Of a DNA stretch of 64,000 nt, positions 46,936-57,438 are shown in pieces. The stretch is from the NCBI RefSeq assembly GCF_003952505.1, contig NZ_CP034450.1, positions 2,108,001 through 2,172,000 of the forward strand, read 5' to 3'. Both the position numbers and the translations under genes were made by a program. This stretch comes from Mesorhizobium sp. M4B.F.Ca.ET.058.02.1.1 (lineage in GTDB: Bacteria > Pseudomonadota > Alphaproteobacteria > Rhizobiales > Rhizobiaceae). The first letter of the stretch is position 1; every line of letters starts with the position of its first letter. The notes below the pieces were generated by a model. That model ran no database searches, was not told where the DNA came from, and saw only the letters and a program-made list of their open reading frames with translations.

Positions 46936-49256
46936 ATGGCCAAGGCGGACGCGTGGGGCGCGCCCGGAGGGAAGGCTTTTGAGCGTCGCAGGGCGCGGGC
47001 CGACGGGCTTGCCGGCAACACCCGGCTGATCGCCGAACCCGCCTATAGGCGGCTGCTGGCGGCCGAGCCGTGGCTTCGGCGCTCGATCCCTGCCCTCATC
47101 ATCATCTTCCTGATCGTCATCGCGGCGCTGCGCGTGCTGTCGCTGATGAACGAGCGCGACGAGGTCGAACGCGACGCCAAGGCGATCCTTTCGCTGGCGG
47201 CCGCTCAGATGGCGAGCGCGATCAGCGCCGATCCAAACGCCGCTTCAGTGACCGCGCCTGACCTGATGGAGAGTGCCGGTCGCCAGGGGCCATGGGCCGC
47301 AGCCACGTGCTTGCCATCACCGACGGCAACTTCAAGATCATCGCCGTGTCGCCGCTGTCGAGCGGCTGGCAGGGACGCGCGCTGGACAGCCTGGTCCAGG
47401 GCGGCCAGCCGCTGTTCATGTTCGGCGAGCGGGCCGGCGTCATGGATATCAGCATCGACGGAAAAGACTGGTATGGGGCGGTGAGCCTGACCAGCGACCG
47501 CAAGAACGCCGCCGCCGCGCTGGTGCCTCGGGATGCGGTCTTCGACAACTGGCGCAAGACCGTCTCGCTCAACGTCACACTGTTTGTGCTGACGGCCGGG
47601 GTGCTGATCATCATCCTCTACGCCTATTTCGGCCAGGCAGCGCGCGCCCAGGCCGCCGACCGCATCTACCTCGAGGCGCATCAGCGCATCGACATGGCGC
47701 TGGTGCGCGGCCGCTGCGGCCTGTGGGACTGGGACATGGTGCGCGGCAAGATGTACTGGTCGCGCTCGATGTACGACATGCTGGGCTACGAACCCTGCGA
47801 CAGCATGCTGTCCTTCGGCGAGGTCGACGAGATCATCCACCCGGAGGACGGCGACCTGTTCGAACTCGCCAATCGCATTGTCGAGCGCGAGATCGACCAC
47901 ATCGACCAGGTGTTCCGCATGCGGCACGCCGACGGGCAATGGGTGTGGATGCGCGCGAGAGCGCAGGTGATCGACCCGGAGGCGCCGGAAATCCAGCTGA
48001 TCGGGATCGCCGTCGACGTCACCGAGCAGAGGCACCTGGCGCTGCGCTCGGAGGCGGCGGACCTGCGCTTGCGGACCGCGATCGAGAACATCAACGAATC
48101 CTTCGTGCTTTGGGACGCCGCCGAGCGGCTGATCATGTGCAATTCAAAGTTCCAGAAGGACAACGGCCTGTCGGACCGCGACGTGATGCCGGGCGCGACG
48201 CGCGCCGTGCTCGAGGAACGCATGCTGGCCTTCGCCTCGGAGCGCAGGCTGGCCAACGCCAATGGCCCACAGGGCGGCTCGACCTTCGAGCGGCAGCTTG
48301 CCGACGGCCGCTGGCTGCAGGTCAACGAACTGAGGACAAGGGACGGCGGCACCGTCTCGGTCGGCTCCGACATCACCCAGATCAAGCTGCATCAGGAAAA
48401 GCTGGTCGATAGCGAGCGGCGGTTAATGGCGACCATCCACGACCTCAGCCTGGCCCGCCGGGCGGAAGAAGAACGCGCCAGGGAGCTGGTCGAGCTTAAC
48501 CGCAAATACATGAAGGAGACCGAGCGCGCCGAGGCGGCCAACCGCGCGAAGTCCGAATTCCTGGCCAACATGTCGCACGAACTGCGCACGCCGCTCAACG
48601 CCATCATTGGCTTCTCCGAGCTGATGGAACAAGGCCTGTTCGGGCCGCTCGGCTCGCCGCGCTACGAAGAATATGCCACCGACATCAACGGCAGCGGCAA
48701 ATACCTGCTCGGCGTCATCAACGACATACTCGACATGTCGAAGATCGAGGCCGGCCAGTTCTCGATGGACCGCGAGGAGATCGACCTCTGCCCGCTGATC
48801 AAGGAGACGGTGCGCGTCATCTCGCTGCAGGCGGCGGAGAAATCGATCACGGTGGAGACCCGCATCGCCGATTCGATGCGGCTCTTCGCCGATCGCCGCG
48901 CGATCAAGCAGATCGCCATAAACCTTCTGTCCAACGCCGTGAAGTTCACCGGCCAGGGCGGCCACATCTCTGTCCGGGCGCGCAGCGCTTCAGGAGCCTT
49001 GGTGCTGACCATCGAGGACAATGGCTGCGGCATCCCCAAAGCGGCGCTGAGCAAGCTTGGCCGGCCCTTCGAGCAGGTGCAGAACCAGTTCTCAAAGAAC
49101 CATGCAGGCTCGGGCCTCGGCCTGGCCATCTCGCGCTCGCTGGCCGAGCTGCAGGGCGGCGCGCTGAAGATCCGCTCGACCGAAGGCGTCGGCACGATCG
49201 TGTCGGTGCGAATCCCGCTCAAGAAGGCGCCGCCTTCGGTGAAGGCGGCGGCTTGA
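46936..49256 (+). pseudogene. pleC: PleC-like PAS histidine kinase, split by a single-base frameshift
   Basis: A membrane histidine kinase. A TM segment (RSIPALIIIFLIVIAALRVL) opens a periplasmic sensor region, a second TM (VTLFVLTAGVLIIILYAYF) follows, then PAS domains (WDWDMVRGKMYWSRSMYDML) and the kinase core: H-box FLANMSHELRTPLNAIIGFS, N-box LLSNAVKFTGQG, G-boxes. The H-box and what follows are close to PleC/DivJ, which set DivK/CtrA cell-cycle signalling. The frame from 46936 is lost near GGGG (47286-47289) and the rest continues in another frame from 47292 (MGRSHVLAITDGNFK). One missing G restores the family sequence. Since pleC is reported essential in a close relative, an assembly error is quite possible. 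Confidence 0.8.
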
Positions 49257-49361
49257 TTGATTTCCGTAGGAATCCTCGGCAACGCTAGCGGGACAGCGCG
49301 AAGTAACGAGGCCTTTTCGAGAATCCGGCAGCATAGCCCACCGGATCCGGATCATTCAGCT

Positions 49362-49832
49362 TCACTGCACGCCGTCACCGCCATTCCACTGCCGATGACG
49401 TCCGAAGCGGCCGCCCTTCGGCAGCTCGCCCTTTTCGATCTTGCCGTCATTGTTCTTGTCCAGCAAGGCGAACAGCTTCTTCTCGCGGCCAGTGATGTCG
49501 TCGGCGGTCAGCGTGCCGTCGCCCCTGGTGTCGTAGCGCTCGATGATGCGCCTAGCCATGCGCTCGAAGCGCGCCTTCTCCAGCGCGTCGGCGAGTTCGG
49601 CAACGGTGAGCCTGCCGCCATTTTGAGCAACCATCTTTTTCAGGCGCGAGTCCATGGCGTCAGAGAACTGGTCGAAGGTGATGGGGCCGTCAGAGTCCTT
49701 CATCGCCTTGCCGAGGCGTAACATCAAGTTGTCACGCATATTGGCGCTGGCGTTATTTTCGGCATAGGCCGTCGTGCCGACGGCGCCGGCAAGGGCTGCG
49801 AAAGCAAGGGCAAGCTTGGTTGACTTTCTCAT
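49362..49832 (-). CDS. EF-hand calcium-binding secreted protein
   Basis: A 156-residue exported protein with signal peptide (KLALAFAALAGAVGTTAYAE). It has two good EF-hand loops, YDTRGDGTLTADDI near 97-110 and LDKNNDGKIEKGEL near 120-133. Two earlier helix pairs (SDGPITFDQFSDAM, NGGRLTVAELADAL) look like degenerate EF-hands. Probably a periplasmic calcium-binding protein; the partner is unknown. The ATG at 49832 follows AGGAGAAG. Convergent with the PleC-like gene and upstream of nothing obvious on its strand. Confidence 0.85.
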   Translation of the reverse strand: MRKSTKLALAFAALAGAVGTTAYAENNASANMRDNLMLRLGKAMKDSDGPITFDQFSDAMDSRLKKMVAQNGGRLTVAELADALEKARFERMARRIIERYDTRGDGTLTADDITGREKKLFALLDKNNDGKIEKGELPKGGRFGRHRQWNGGDGVQ

Positions 49833-49978
49833 TGGTCTTCTCCTGTTGCATCGTCACCCCCGATGCCAGGACGGCAACCTCCTCAATCAGATTCAGGCCG
49901 CCATCCTATCTCCTTGTTTAAGCATCGGATTTTCTCCGCATCGGCTCCAACGCTCCCGCCTTGAGGTTCATCCGCCCA

Positions 49979-52944
49979 TCATGATTTTTTCGCACGCAGC
50001 AAAAGGTCGAAATCCTGTCTGACCTTTGGCGACGTCTCCTTGAGATGTGCTTCAAGAACAGCGAAATCCGGCACGTCAGTCACCGCCAGAAGCAGATCTG
50101 AAAGCCCCGGTGGCACGTCGTCGCGCTGGATCTCACCGGTGAGGCAAAGCCTGATCATCTGGGTCAGCGCCAGATAGAGCGCGTAGGCATCGCACAGCTG
50201 CTGCCTGACATCGGCGCCGGCGAAGTCGGGCGCCAGCCTTGCCAGGATGTCGGCCGTCGCCGTCACCCTGCGGCCGGCCGCGACATGGCCGGTGAGCACC
50301 GCAACCTGAGCGATGAACTCGAGGTCGATCAGGCCGCCGGGGATCAGCTTGATGTCCCAGGGATCGCGCGGCGGCTTTTCCTTCTCGATCATGGCGCGCA
50401 TCTCGGATGCATCGGCCATCACCTTGGCGGCATCGCGCGGCAGGGCCAAGATCGCGGCCACCTCTGTTTCCACCTCGGCGCACAGTGCCGCGTCGCCGCC
50501 GATGGTGCGGGCCCTCGCCAGCGCCATGTGCTCCCAGGTCCAGGCATCGTGGCGCTGGTACTTCTTGAAAGCATCGACATGAGTGGCGACCGGCCCCTTG
50601 TTGCCGGAGGGGCGCAGGCGAAGGTCGAGCTCGTAGAGCACTCCCTCCGCCGTCGGCGCCGAAACGGCGGCAATCAGGCGCTGCGTCATGCGGGTATAGT
50701 AGTGAGAAGGCGCCAGCGGCTTTTCGCCGTCGGATTCCTCGGCATCCGCGTCGTGGTCGTATAGCAGGATGAGGTCGACGTCGGAGCCGGCGGTGAGTTC
50801 GCGGCTGCCGAGCTTGCCCATGCCGAGCAACGCCACCCTCCCCCTGCGATCCGGCCGTGGCGCATTGCGAACTCGGCGCTGACCGCCTGCAATGCCGCCT
50901 CGATTGTGAGATCGGCGAGATCGGAAAAGGCGCGGCCGGCACGGGTCGGATCGATCGAGCCGGCGAGCAACCGCACACCGATCAGGAATTTCTGCTCCGA
51001 GGCAAAGATGCGCAAGCGGTCGAGCACGTCCTCATAGGCGCGGTCGCCTTCGATGAAGGCGGCCAGCCGCGCCGACAGGTAGGCGCGGTCGGGCAGTTCA
51101 CTGAGCAGCGCCGGATCGAGCAGGCCGTCGAAGACATGCGGCCGGCGCGTGATGATGGCGGAGAGCCTGGGAGCGGCGCCCATGATGGTCGCCATCAACT
51201 GCAGCAAGGCGGGGTTGGATTGGAGCAGCGAGAAGAGCTGGATGCCGGCGGGCAGGCCGGCGAGGAACTCGTCGAAACGCATCACCGCCTCGTCGGCGCG
51301 GCGCGTCTGGCCGAAGGCCTTGAGCAGCGCCGGCGTCAATTCCGTCAGCCGCTCGCGCGCTTCGGCCGACTGGGTGACGCGGTAGCGGCCGAAATGCCAG
51401 CCGCGAATGACGCGGCAAATGTCGCTCGGCCGATGGAAGCCGAGACGGTGCAAAGTCTGCAGCGTGTCGGGATCGTCGACGTCTCCGGTGAAGACCAGGT
51501 TGCCGACGCCGGCCGAAAGCTCCGGCGCGGTCTCGAACAGCGCCGCGTAGTGACGCTCGACCTGCTGCAGCGAGGCCCGGAAGGCCTCGGCGAACTCCGC
51601 CTCTCCGGCAAAGCCGAGCATCAGGGCGATACGCAGCAGCCCCTCGTCGCTATCGGGCAGGACATGCGTCTGCTCGTCCGCGACCATCTGGATGGCGTGC
51701 TCGACGCTGCGCAGGAACCAGTATTGCCGGGCGAGCGCATCACGCGCGTCGGCGGTGATCCAGCCGCGCGCGGCAAGCTGGCCGAGCATCGGCACCGTCT
51801 CACGGCCACGCAGTTCCGGGAAGCGGCCGCCGGCGATCAGTTGCTGGGTCTGAACGAAGAACTCGATCTCGCGGATGCCGCCACGGCCGAGCTTGACGTT
51901 GTGGCCCTTGACCGCGATCTCGCCATGGCCCTTGTGGGCATGGATCTGGCGCTTGATCGAATGGACGTCGGCGATCGCCGCATAGTCCATGTATTTGCGC
52001 CAGACATAGGGCTGCAATTCCTTGAGGAAGGCGGCGCCTGCGGCAAGATCGCCGGCCACGGGGCGCCCCTTGATCATGGCGGCGCGTTCCCAGTTCTGGC
52101 CACGCCCCTCGTAATAGTGAAGCGCCGCCTCGACTGGTATCGCCAGCGGCGTCGAGCCGGGATCTGGCCGCAGCCTCAGATCGGTACGAAAGACATAGCC
52201 GTGCTCGGTGCGGTCCTGCAGGATCCGCACCAGCCGGCGGGTGAGGCGCGCGAACAGTTCCGTCGCGTCCAGCGGATCGACAATCGCCGGCGCGGCCGGA
52301 TCAAAGAAGACGACGAGGTCGATGTCGGAGGAAAAATTCAGCTCATGCGCGCCGAGCTTGCCCATGCCGAGCAGTACCCAGCCCGACTGGCGCGCCGGAT
52401 CTTCGGGATCCGGCAGCCTGAGCTTGCCCTGCTCGTGCGCGTCGCGCAGCAGGAAATCGACGGCGGCGCGGGTACAGGCATCGGCCAGGTCGCTGAGGCG
52501 GCGCACCGTCAGCGACGTCTCGGCCTCGCCTGCGAGATCGGCGAGCGCGATCAGGAAATGCGCCTCGGCCTTCAACAGCCTGAGATCCATCATCAGGCCA
52601 TTTTCGGTGACCGCCTCGGCGCGTGCCGAAAGGGCGATCGCATCGCCTATGTCGCTGAGCCTAGCCTCGACGGTCTGGTCGAACAGCGCGTCAAGAATGG
52701 CCGGCCGCCGGCGCGCCGTATCGCGCAGGAATGGCGACAGGTCGGAGATGGCGGCGAGCAGGTCCTGCTGCTGCCCCTTGCCAGAGAGAAATTCGACCAG
52801 CCGCGGCAGATCTTCTTCCCCGGCCGCGGCAGCGATCTCCGACAACTCCCGCCTGGCACGCCCCTTGTCCAGGGGCAGAAGCGCCATCGCCGGCCGCAAC
52901 TGCAATTCGGTTTCCGCTGCCTTCTTGGCCATCTTCTCCGCCAT
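49979..52944 (-). pseudogene. glnE: Glutamine synthetase adenylyltransferase/deadenylase, split by a single-base frameshift
   Basis: GlnE attaches AMP to and removes it from glutamine synthetase in response to PII. The N-terminal part (52944 to about 50845) has the deadenylylase nucleotidyltransferase domain with LGMGKLGAHELNFSSDIDLV. The C-terminal part, in another frame (to 49979), has the adenylylase domain with LGMGKLGSRELTAGSDVDLI. The break is at a C run on the plus strand (50840-50844, five bases). One more base would join AMRHGRIAGG to RVALLGMGKLGSRE in family register. Start ATG overlaps the upstream kinase stop (TGATG). A real mutation would cost the adenylylation half; assembly error is a serious alternative. 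Confidence 0.85.
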
Positions 52945-54419
52945 CAGTGGTCCTCCCGTGCGGGAAAACTCATGATAACGGACAATCCGGGATCGGCGGG
53001 CAGAAGATCAAGCTTGCCCTTGTGGAAAGTCATGATCGCCTTGGCGAGGCTGAGACCCAGGCCCGACCCCGGCTGCGACCGGCTCTTCTCCAGCCTAACG
53101 AAGCGCTCGGTCACCCTGGCGCGGTCGGCATCATCGGGGATGCCCTGGCCATTGTCGGAAACGGTGAGCCGGATTTCGTGGCCGACACGCTCCAGCGCCA
53201 CGCGCACTGTGGGCTGACCGGTCGAGTCGGCCGAATATTTGATCGCGTTGTCGACGATGTTGGACAGCGCCTGGCCGATCAATTCGCGATTGCCGTCGAC
53301 GGCAAAAGCCTGCGGCGCGGAGGTCTCGAGGATGACGCCGGCCTCTTCGGCCACCGGCTCGTAGAGCTCGACGACATCGCGGACCGCTGCCGCGAGATCG
53401 ACCCGGCTGGTGGTCTCCGAGGAATAGCCGGCCTCCAGCCTGGAGATCATCAGGATGGCGTTGAAGGTCTTTATCAGCTGGTCGGACTCAGCGATCGTGC
53501 TTTCCAGCGCCTGCCGGTAGTCGGGGGTCTTCTGCCGGCCGGCCAGCGTCGCCTCGGCGCGGTTGCGCAGCCTGGTCAGCGGCGTCTTCAGATCATGCGC
53601 GATATTGTCGGAAACCTGCTTCAGGCCCTCGTTCAGCTTGGCGATCCGGGCCAGCATCGTATTGAGGTTCTCGGACAGGCGGTCGAACTCGTCACCGGCT
53701 CCGGTGACCGGGAGGCGGCCGGACAGGTCGCCGCCCATGATGCGGCGGCTGGCCTCCGAGACGCTGTCGATGCGCTTCAGCGCCGCGCGCCCGACAAAGA
53801 ACCAGATCAGGAGCCCGCCAAGCCCCATCATGCCCAGCGCGAGCATCAAGGCGCGGCGTATGACGGCGCGGAAGCGCTCGGGCTCGCCGAGGTCGCGGCC
53901 GACCAGCATGATCATCTGGTTGGGCAGCCGCAGCACCAGCGCGATCGCGTTGTGGCCCTTCTCGCCCTCGGCCTGCGCTTCGGGCTCGCCGGACGGCGGC
54001 GTGGCCTGGTCGGGTGCCCCGCTGCGCAGCCGGTCGAGTTCGCCCTCGCCGAAACGCTGATAGGAAAATGGCTCTGTCGTCCAGCCCTCCGTTTCGATGA
54101 CCCCCGGCTCCAGGCTTTGCACATTGCCGGTCAAGATCTGCCCGTTGGCGTCGGCGATGAGGTAGAGGTTGGCCCCGGGCTGGCGGGAACGTGCTTCGAC
54201 GACGCGGACCAGGACCGGCAGGCCGCCGCGCCGATAGGCACGATCGAGACCAGCCACTTCATCGTTGATCGTATCCTGCGTCTGCGCGGTCAGCATGCGC
54301 GCCGACAGCGAGGTCATGTAGAAGACGAGCAGCACGGCGCACAGCGCGAAAAGCAGGAAATAGAGCGCCGAGAGCCGCGCTGCCGTCGTCCTCATGATGG
54401 CCGGCAGGGAAAGAGCCAT
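52944..54419 (-). CDS. Sensor histidine kinase (HAMP, HisKA, HATPase)
   Basis: A 491-residue inner-membrane kinase. TM1 (RLSALYFLLFALCAVLLVFY) and TM2 (ALMLALGMMGLGGLLIWFFV) bracket a periplasmic domain of about 150 residues. A HAMP linker (RIDSVSEASRRIMGGDLSGR) precedes the H-box SDNIAHDLKTPLTRLRNRAE with the phosphorylated His, the N-box NIVDNAIKYSAD and the G-box GSGLGLSLAKAI. The partner regulator gene ends nine bases upstream. Its stop overlaps the glnE start, so it is the middle gene of a regulator-kinase-glnE operon. Signal unknown. Confidence 0.93.
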   Translation of the reverse strand: MALSLPAIMRTTAARLSALYFLLFALCAVLLVFYMTSLSARMLTAQTQDTINDEVAGLDRAYRRGGLPVLVRVVEARSRQPGANLYLIADANGQILTGNVQSLEPGVIETEGWTTEPFSYQRFGEGELDRLRSGAPDQATPPSGEPEAQAEGEKGHNAIALVLRLPNQMIMLVGRDLGEPERFRAVIRRALMLALGMMGLGGLLIWFFVGRAALKRIDSVSEASRRIMGGDLSGRLPVTGAGDEFDRLSENLNTMLARIAKLNEGLKQVSDNIAHDLKTPLTRLRNRAEATLAGRQKTPDYRQALESTIAESDQLIKTFNAILMISRLEAGYSSETTSRVDLAAAVRDVVELYEPVAEEAGVILETSAPQAFAVDGNRELIGQALSNIVDNAIKYSADSTGQPTVRVALERVGHEIRLTVSDNGQGIPDDADRARVTERFVRLEKSRSQPGSGLGLSLAKAIMTFHKGKLDLLPADPGLSVIMSFPAREDH

Positions 54420-54427
54420 GATCGGCC

Positions 54428-55102
54428 TTACCCACCCTTTAGCATGTAGCCGGCGCCGCGGACCGTATGCAGGATCGGCTTGTCGAAGCCCTTCTCGATC
54501 TTGCCACGCAGCCGCGAGACATGGACGTCGATGACATTGGTCTGCGGGTCGAAGTGGTAGTCCCAGACATTCTCGAGCAGCATGGTGCGCGTCACCACCT
54601 GACCGGCATGGCGCATCAGATATTCGAGCAGGCGGAACTCGCGCGGCTGCAGCGTGATCTCGCGCGCGGCGCGCTTGACCGAGTGCGAAAGCCGGTCGAG
54701 CTCGAGATCGCCGACGCGGTAGACGGTCTCGGCTTCCCTGGCGCTGGCGCGGCGGTTGAGCACCTCGACGCGGGCGAGCAATTCGGAGAATGCGTAGGGC
54801 TTGGTCAGGTAATCGTCGCCGCCGGCGCGCAGGCCGGTGACGCGGTCGTCGACCTCGCCCAGCGCCGACAGGATCAGCACTGGCGTCGTGTTGCCCCTGG
54901 AGCGCAGGCCGGCGATGACCGACAGGCCGTCGCGGCGCGGCATCATGCGGTCGACGACCATGACGTCATAATCGCCGGCGTCGGCAAGCGCGAAGCCGGT
55001 CTCGCCGTCGCCGGCGACATGGGCGGTATGGCCGGCTTCGGCAAAGGCCTTCTGCAGGTAATCGGCGGCCTCGCGATCGTCTTCTATGACGAGAATCTTC
55101 AT
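54428..55102 (-). CDS. OmpR/PhoB-type response regulator
   Basis: A 224-residue regulator: receiver domain starting MKILVIEDDREAADYLQKAF, with phospho-acceptor Asp in VMVVDRMMPRRDGLS and the Lys in DDYLTKPYAFSEL, then a winged-helix DNA-binding domain (LQPREFRLLEYLMRHAGQVV; VIDVHVSRLRGKIEKGFD). The ATG at 55102 is the family start. It is directly upstream of the sensor kinase gene and downstream of degP. Targets are unknown; proximity to degP suggests envelope-related control, as an inference. Confidence 0.93.
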   Translation of the reverse strand: MKILVIEDDREAADYLQKAFAEAGHTAHVAGDGETGFALADAGDYDVMVVDRMMPRRDGLSVIAGLRSRGNTTPVLILSALGEVDDRVTGLRAGGDDYLTKPYAFSELLARVEVLNRRASAREAETVYRVGDLELDRLSHSVKRAAREITLQPREFRLLEYLMRHAGQVVTRTMLLENVWDYHFDPQTNVIDVHVSRLRGKIEKGFDKPILHTVRGAGYMLKGG

Positions 55103-55174
55103 AGAGCCGTTATACGCGATTTCGCCCTGAGAATGAGGAGCCGGCATGCACGGAATGGCCTTTGATGGTTGGGA

Positions 55175-55206
55175 GCGGCAGCGGGCGATGGGAAGCCCGC
55201 TGCCGC
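55175..55206 (-). terminator. 12-bp perfect hairpin downstream of degP
   Basis: GCGGCAGCGGGC (55175-55186) pairs with GCCCGCTGCCGC (55195-55206) around an 8-base loop. It lies about 100 bases beyond the degP stop on the minus strand, before the response regulator gene. There is no T tract, so it is a weak intrinsic terminator or an RNA-stabilising element. Confidence 0.45.
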
Positions 55207-55308
55207 CGGGGTCGGAACACGGTGACTGACTAACGTATTCGGGCCCCGTGCTTTCCCCCGCGGCGGCTCGGGGGTGTTGAAACCGCCGCTTCGGGAAAGT
55301 TACGAACG

Positions 55309-56859
55309 TCAGCCCTTGGCGACGGGCAGCGCAACGAAGCGGTTCGAGTCGTCGCGGGTGATCTGCATTAGCACCGCCTTGCGGCCCGCCTTCACGGCAT
55401 CGGCCATCGCCTTGTCGACATCCGCCGTGCCGCTCACCTCCATCGAGTTGACCGAGGTGATGACATCGCCGGGCTGGATGCCGCGGTCGGCCGCATCGCT
55501 GTCGGGATCGACATCGGTCACGACCAGCCCCTTGCCGTTTTCCGACTTGGTGACGGTCAGGCCGAGATCGGCAAGCGTGTCGGCCTTTGGCGCCGCCGGC
55601 TGCTTGCTGTCATCGTTCGACGCCTGCTTGTCGCTGGCGGGCAGCTTGCCGAGGTCGACCTTGATCGTCTCGCTCTTGCCGTCGCGCCACACGGTGACAT
55701 CGACGGACTTGCCCGGCGCAAAGGCGCCGATCAGGCGGGCGAGTTCCTTCGGCGAGGCGACATCCTTGCCGTCGACCTGGGTGATGACGTCGCCAGCGGT
55801 GATGCCGGCCTTCTTGCCGGGACCGTCGTCCTGCGCGCTCGACACCAGCGCGCCCTTCTCGGACCTCAGCCCGAGCGATTCCGCGATGTCGGAGGTGACC
55901 GGCTGAATCTCGACGCCCAGCCAGCCGCGCTGGACGGAGCCGCTCTTCATCAGGTCCTGCACCACTTCCTTGGCGGTCGAGGCCGGGATGTCGAAGGCGA
56001 TGCCGACGCTGCCGCCCGAGGGCGAGAAGATCGCGGTGTTGATGCCGACGACCTGGCCATTGAGGTTGAAGGTCGGGCCACCAGAATTGCCGCGATTGAC
56101 CGAGGCGTCGATCTGCAGGAAGTCGTCATACGGGCCGGCGCCGATGTCGCGGCCGCGGGCCGAGACGATGCCGGCTGTGACGGTGCCACCGAGGCCGAAC
56201 GGATTGCCGACGGCCACCACCCAGTCGCCGACGCGAACCTTGGAATCGTCGGCGAAGTCGACATAGGTGAACTTGCCGTCGCCTTCGACCTTGAGCACGG
56301 CGAGGTCGGTGCGCGGATCGGTGCCGATCAGCTTGGCGTCGAGCTCCTTGCCGTCGTTCATCACCACGGTGAAAGCGGAACCCTCTTCGACGACATGGTT
56401 GTTGGTGACGAGGTAGCCGTCATCGGAGATGAAGAAGCCTGAGCCCTGCGCGACCGGGCGCGGCTGGCCGTCATTGTGGCCACGGTGGTTGAAACGGCGC
56501 ATGCCGAACTGGCCGCCCTGATCGCCAAAACCGCGGAATTCCCTGAAGAAGCGGCGCAGCTGCGGATTGTCGGGCAAGTTGTTCATACCGTCCTGATCGT
56601 CGGACTGGTCGGATCCGTCATCGGCCGCCGGCTCGATCTTGGCCTTGACCTTGACGCTGACCACAGCCGGCGTGACGCGCTCCACGACATCGGCGAAGCT
56701 CGGCACCTGCGGCGCCTCGACACGCACTGCGTCGGCCAGAACGGGGGCGGTTCCAGTGGCCAGCGCGCCGACGCCAACCGCGCCGATGACAGCCAGCGAA
56801 GCGACCGTCGCGGTCAGGCGCTTGCGGGTGCCAAAATATGAATTGGGGGCAATATTCAT
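55309..56859 (-). CDS. degP: Periplasmic serine protease Do (DegP/HtrA)
   Basis: A protease/chaperone for misfolded envelope proteins. The 516-residue protein has a signal peptide (RLTATVASLAVIGAVGVGAL, cut near APVLADA) and a trypsin-like domain with His in VTNNHVVEEGSAF, Asp in GTDPRTDLAVLKVEG and Ser in SVNRGNSGGPTFNL. Two PDZ domains follow (about 300-390 and 420-510). I chose the ATG at 56859; an upstream start would put MLRLSASLVKEDTRP before the signal. It lies between the response regulator gene and ccmH, a gene order shared with other rhizobia. Confidence 0.95.
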   Translation of the reverse strand: MNIAPNSYFGTRKRLTATVASLAVIGAVGVGALATGTAPVLADAVRVEAPQVPSFADVVERVTPAVVSVKVKAKIEPAADDGSDQSDDQDGMNNLPDNPQLRRFFREFRGFGDQGGQFGMRRFNHRGHNDGQPRPVAQGSGFFISDDGYLVTNNHVVEEGSAFTVVMNDGKELDAKLIGTDPRTDLAVLKVEGDGKFTYVDFADDSKVRVGDWVVAVGNPFGLGGTVTAGIVSARGRDIGAGPYDDFLQIDASVNRGNSGGPTFNLNGQVVGINTAIFSPSGGSVGIAFDIPASTAKEVVQDLMKSGSVQRGWLGVEIQPVTSDIAESLGLRSEKGALVSSAQDDGPGKKAGITAGDVITQVDGKDVASPKELARLIGAFAPGKSVDVTVWRDGKSETIKVDLGKLPASDKQASNDDSKQPAAPKADTLADLGLTVTKSENGKGLVVTDVDPDSDAADRGIQPGDVITSVNSMEVSGTADVDKAMADAVKAGRKAVLMQITRDDSNRFVALPVAKG

Positions 56860-56979
56860 GGGTCTCGTATCCTCTTTCACAAGGGATGCACTCAGGCGGA
56901 GCATCCTCGGGCAAGAGGAATAGAGAGGCGCACATTACGGCGCCATTTCCGGTACATGAAAGTTTTGTAATGTTGGCGC

Positions 56980-57438
56980 TCAGTCGCGCAGTATCTTGTC
57001 CAGCGCGGCCTGCTCCTCGGCGGTGAGCGTGCTCGCGGGGGCCGCTCGGCGCGAGCGGGCACTGAGCACGATGAACAGCCCGCCGGCAACGAGCAGGACG
57101 ACGGGCGTGCCCCACAACAGCGCGTTGCGCAGGCTGAAGCGCGGCTTCAAGAGCACAAACTCGCCATAGCGGGAGACGATATAGTCCATCACCTGCTGGT
57201 CGCTGTCGCCGGCAACCAGGCGCTGGCGCACCAGGATGCGCAGGTCGCGCGCAAGGTCGGCGTCGGATTCGTCGATCGATTGGTTCTGGCAGACCATGCA
57301 GCGCAGGCCTTCCGAGAGCGCGCGCGCCCTCGCCTCCAGCGCCGGATCGGCGAGCACCTCGTCGGGCTTCACCGCGAAGGCGCTGCCGGCAAACAGCAAG
57401 CCCAGCAGCGCCAGCGAGGCACGCGAAACCCTCGTCAT
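56980..57438 (-). CDS. ccmH: Cytochrome c-type biogenesis protein CcmH (CycL)
   Basis: A membrane-anchored thioredoxin-like factor that reduces the haem-binding CXXC of apocytochrome c. The 152-residue protein has a signal peptide ([17 protein letters not shown]), the redox motif [19 protein letters not shown] and a C-terminal TM segment ([20 protein letters not shown]). The ATG at 57438 overlaps the ccmF stop (ATGA), so translation is coupled; the longer upstream frame overlaps ccmF. It is the last gene of the ccmIEFH operon. Confidence 0.95.
   Translation of the reverse strand: MTRVSRASLALLGLLFAGSAFAVKPDEVLADPALEARARALSEGLRCMVCQNQSIDESDADLARDLRILVRQRLVAGDSDQQVMDYIVSRYGEFVLLKPRFSLRNALLWGTPVVLLVAGGLFIVLSARSRRAAPASTLTAEEQAALDKILRD

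Noticed and set aside
50857..53217. 786-codon plus-strand frame opposite glnE and the kinase
   Set aside because: Antisense shadow of two conserved genes, with repetitive Arg/Ala/Gly composition and no domain likeness.
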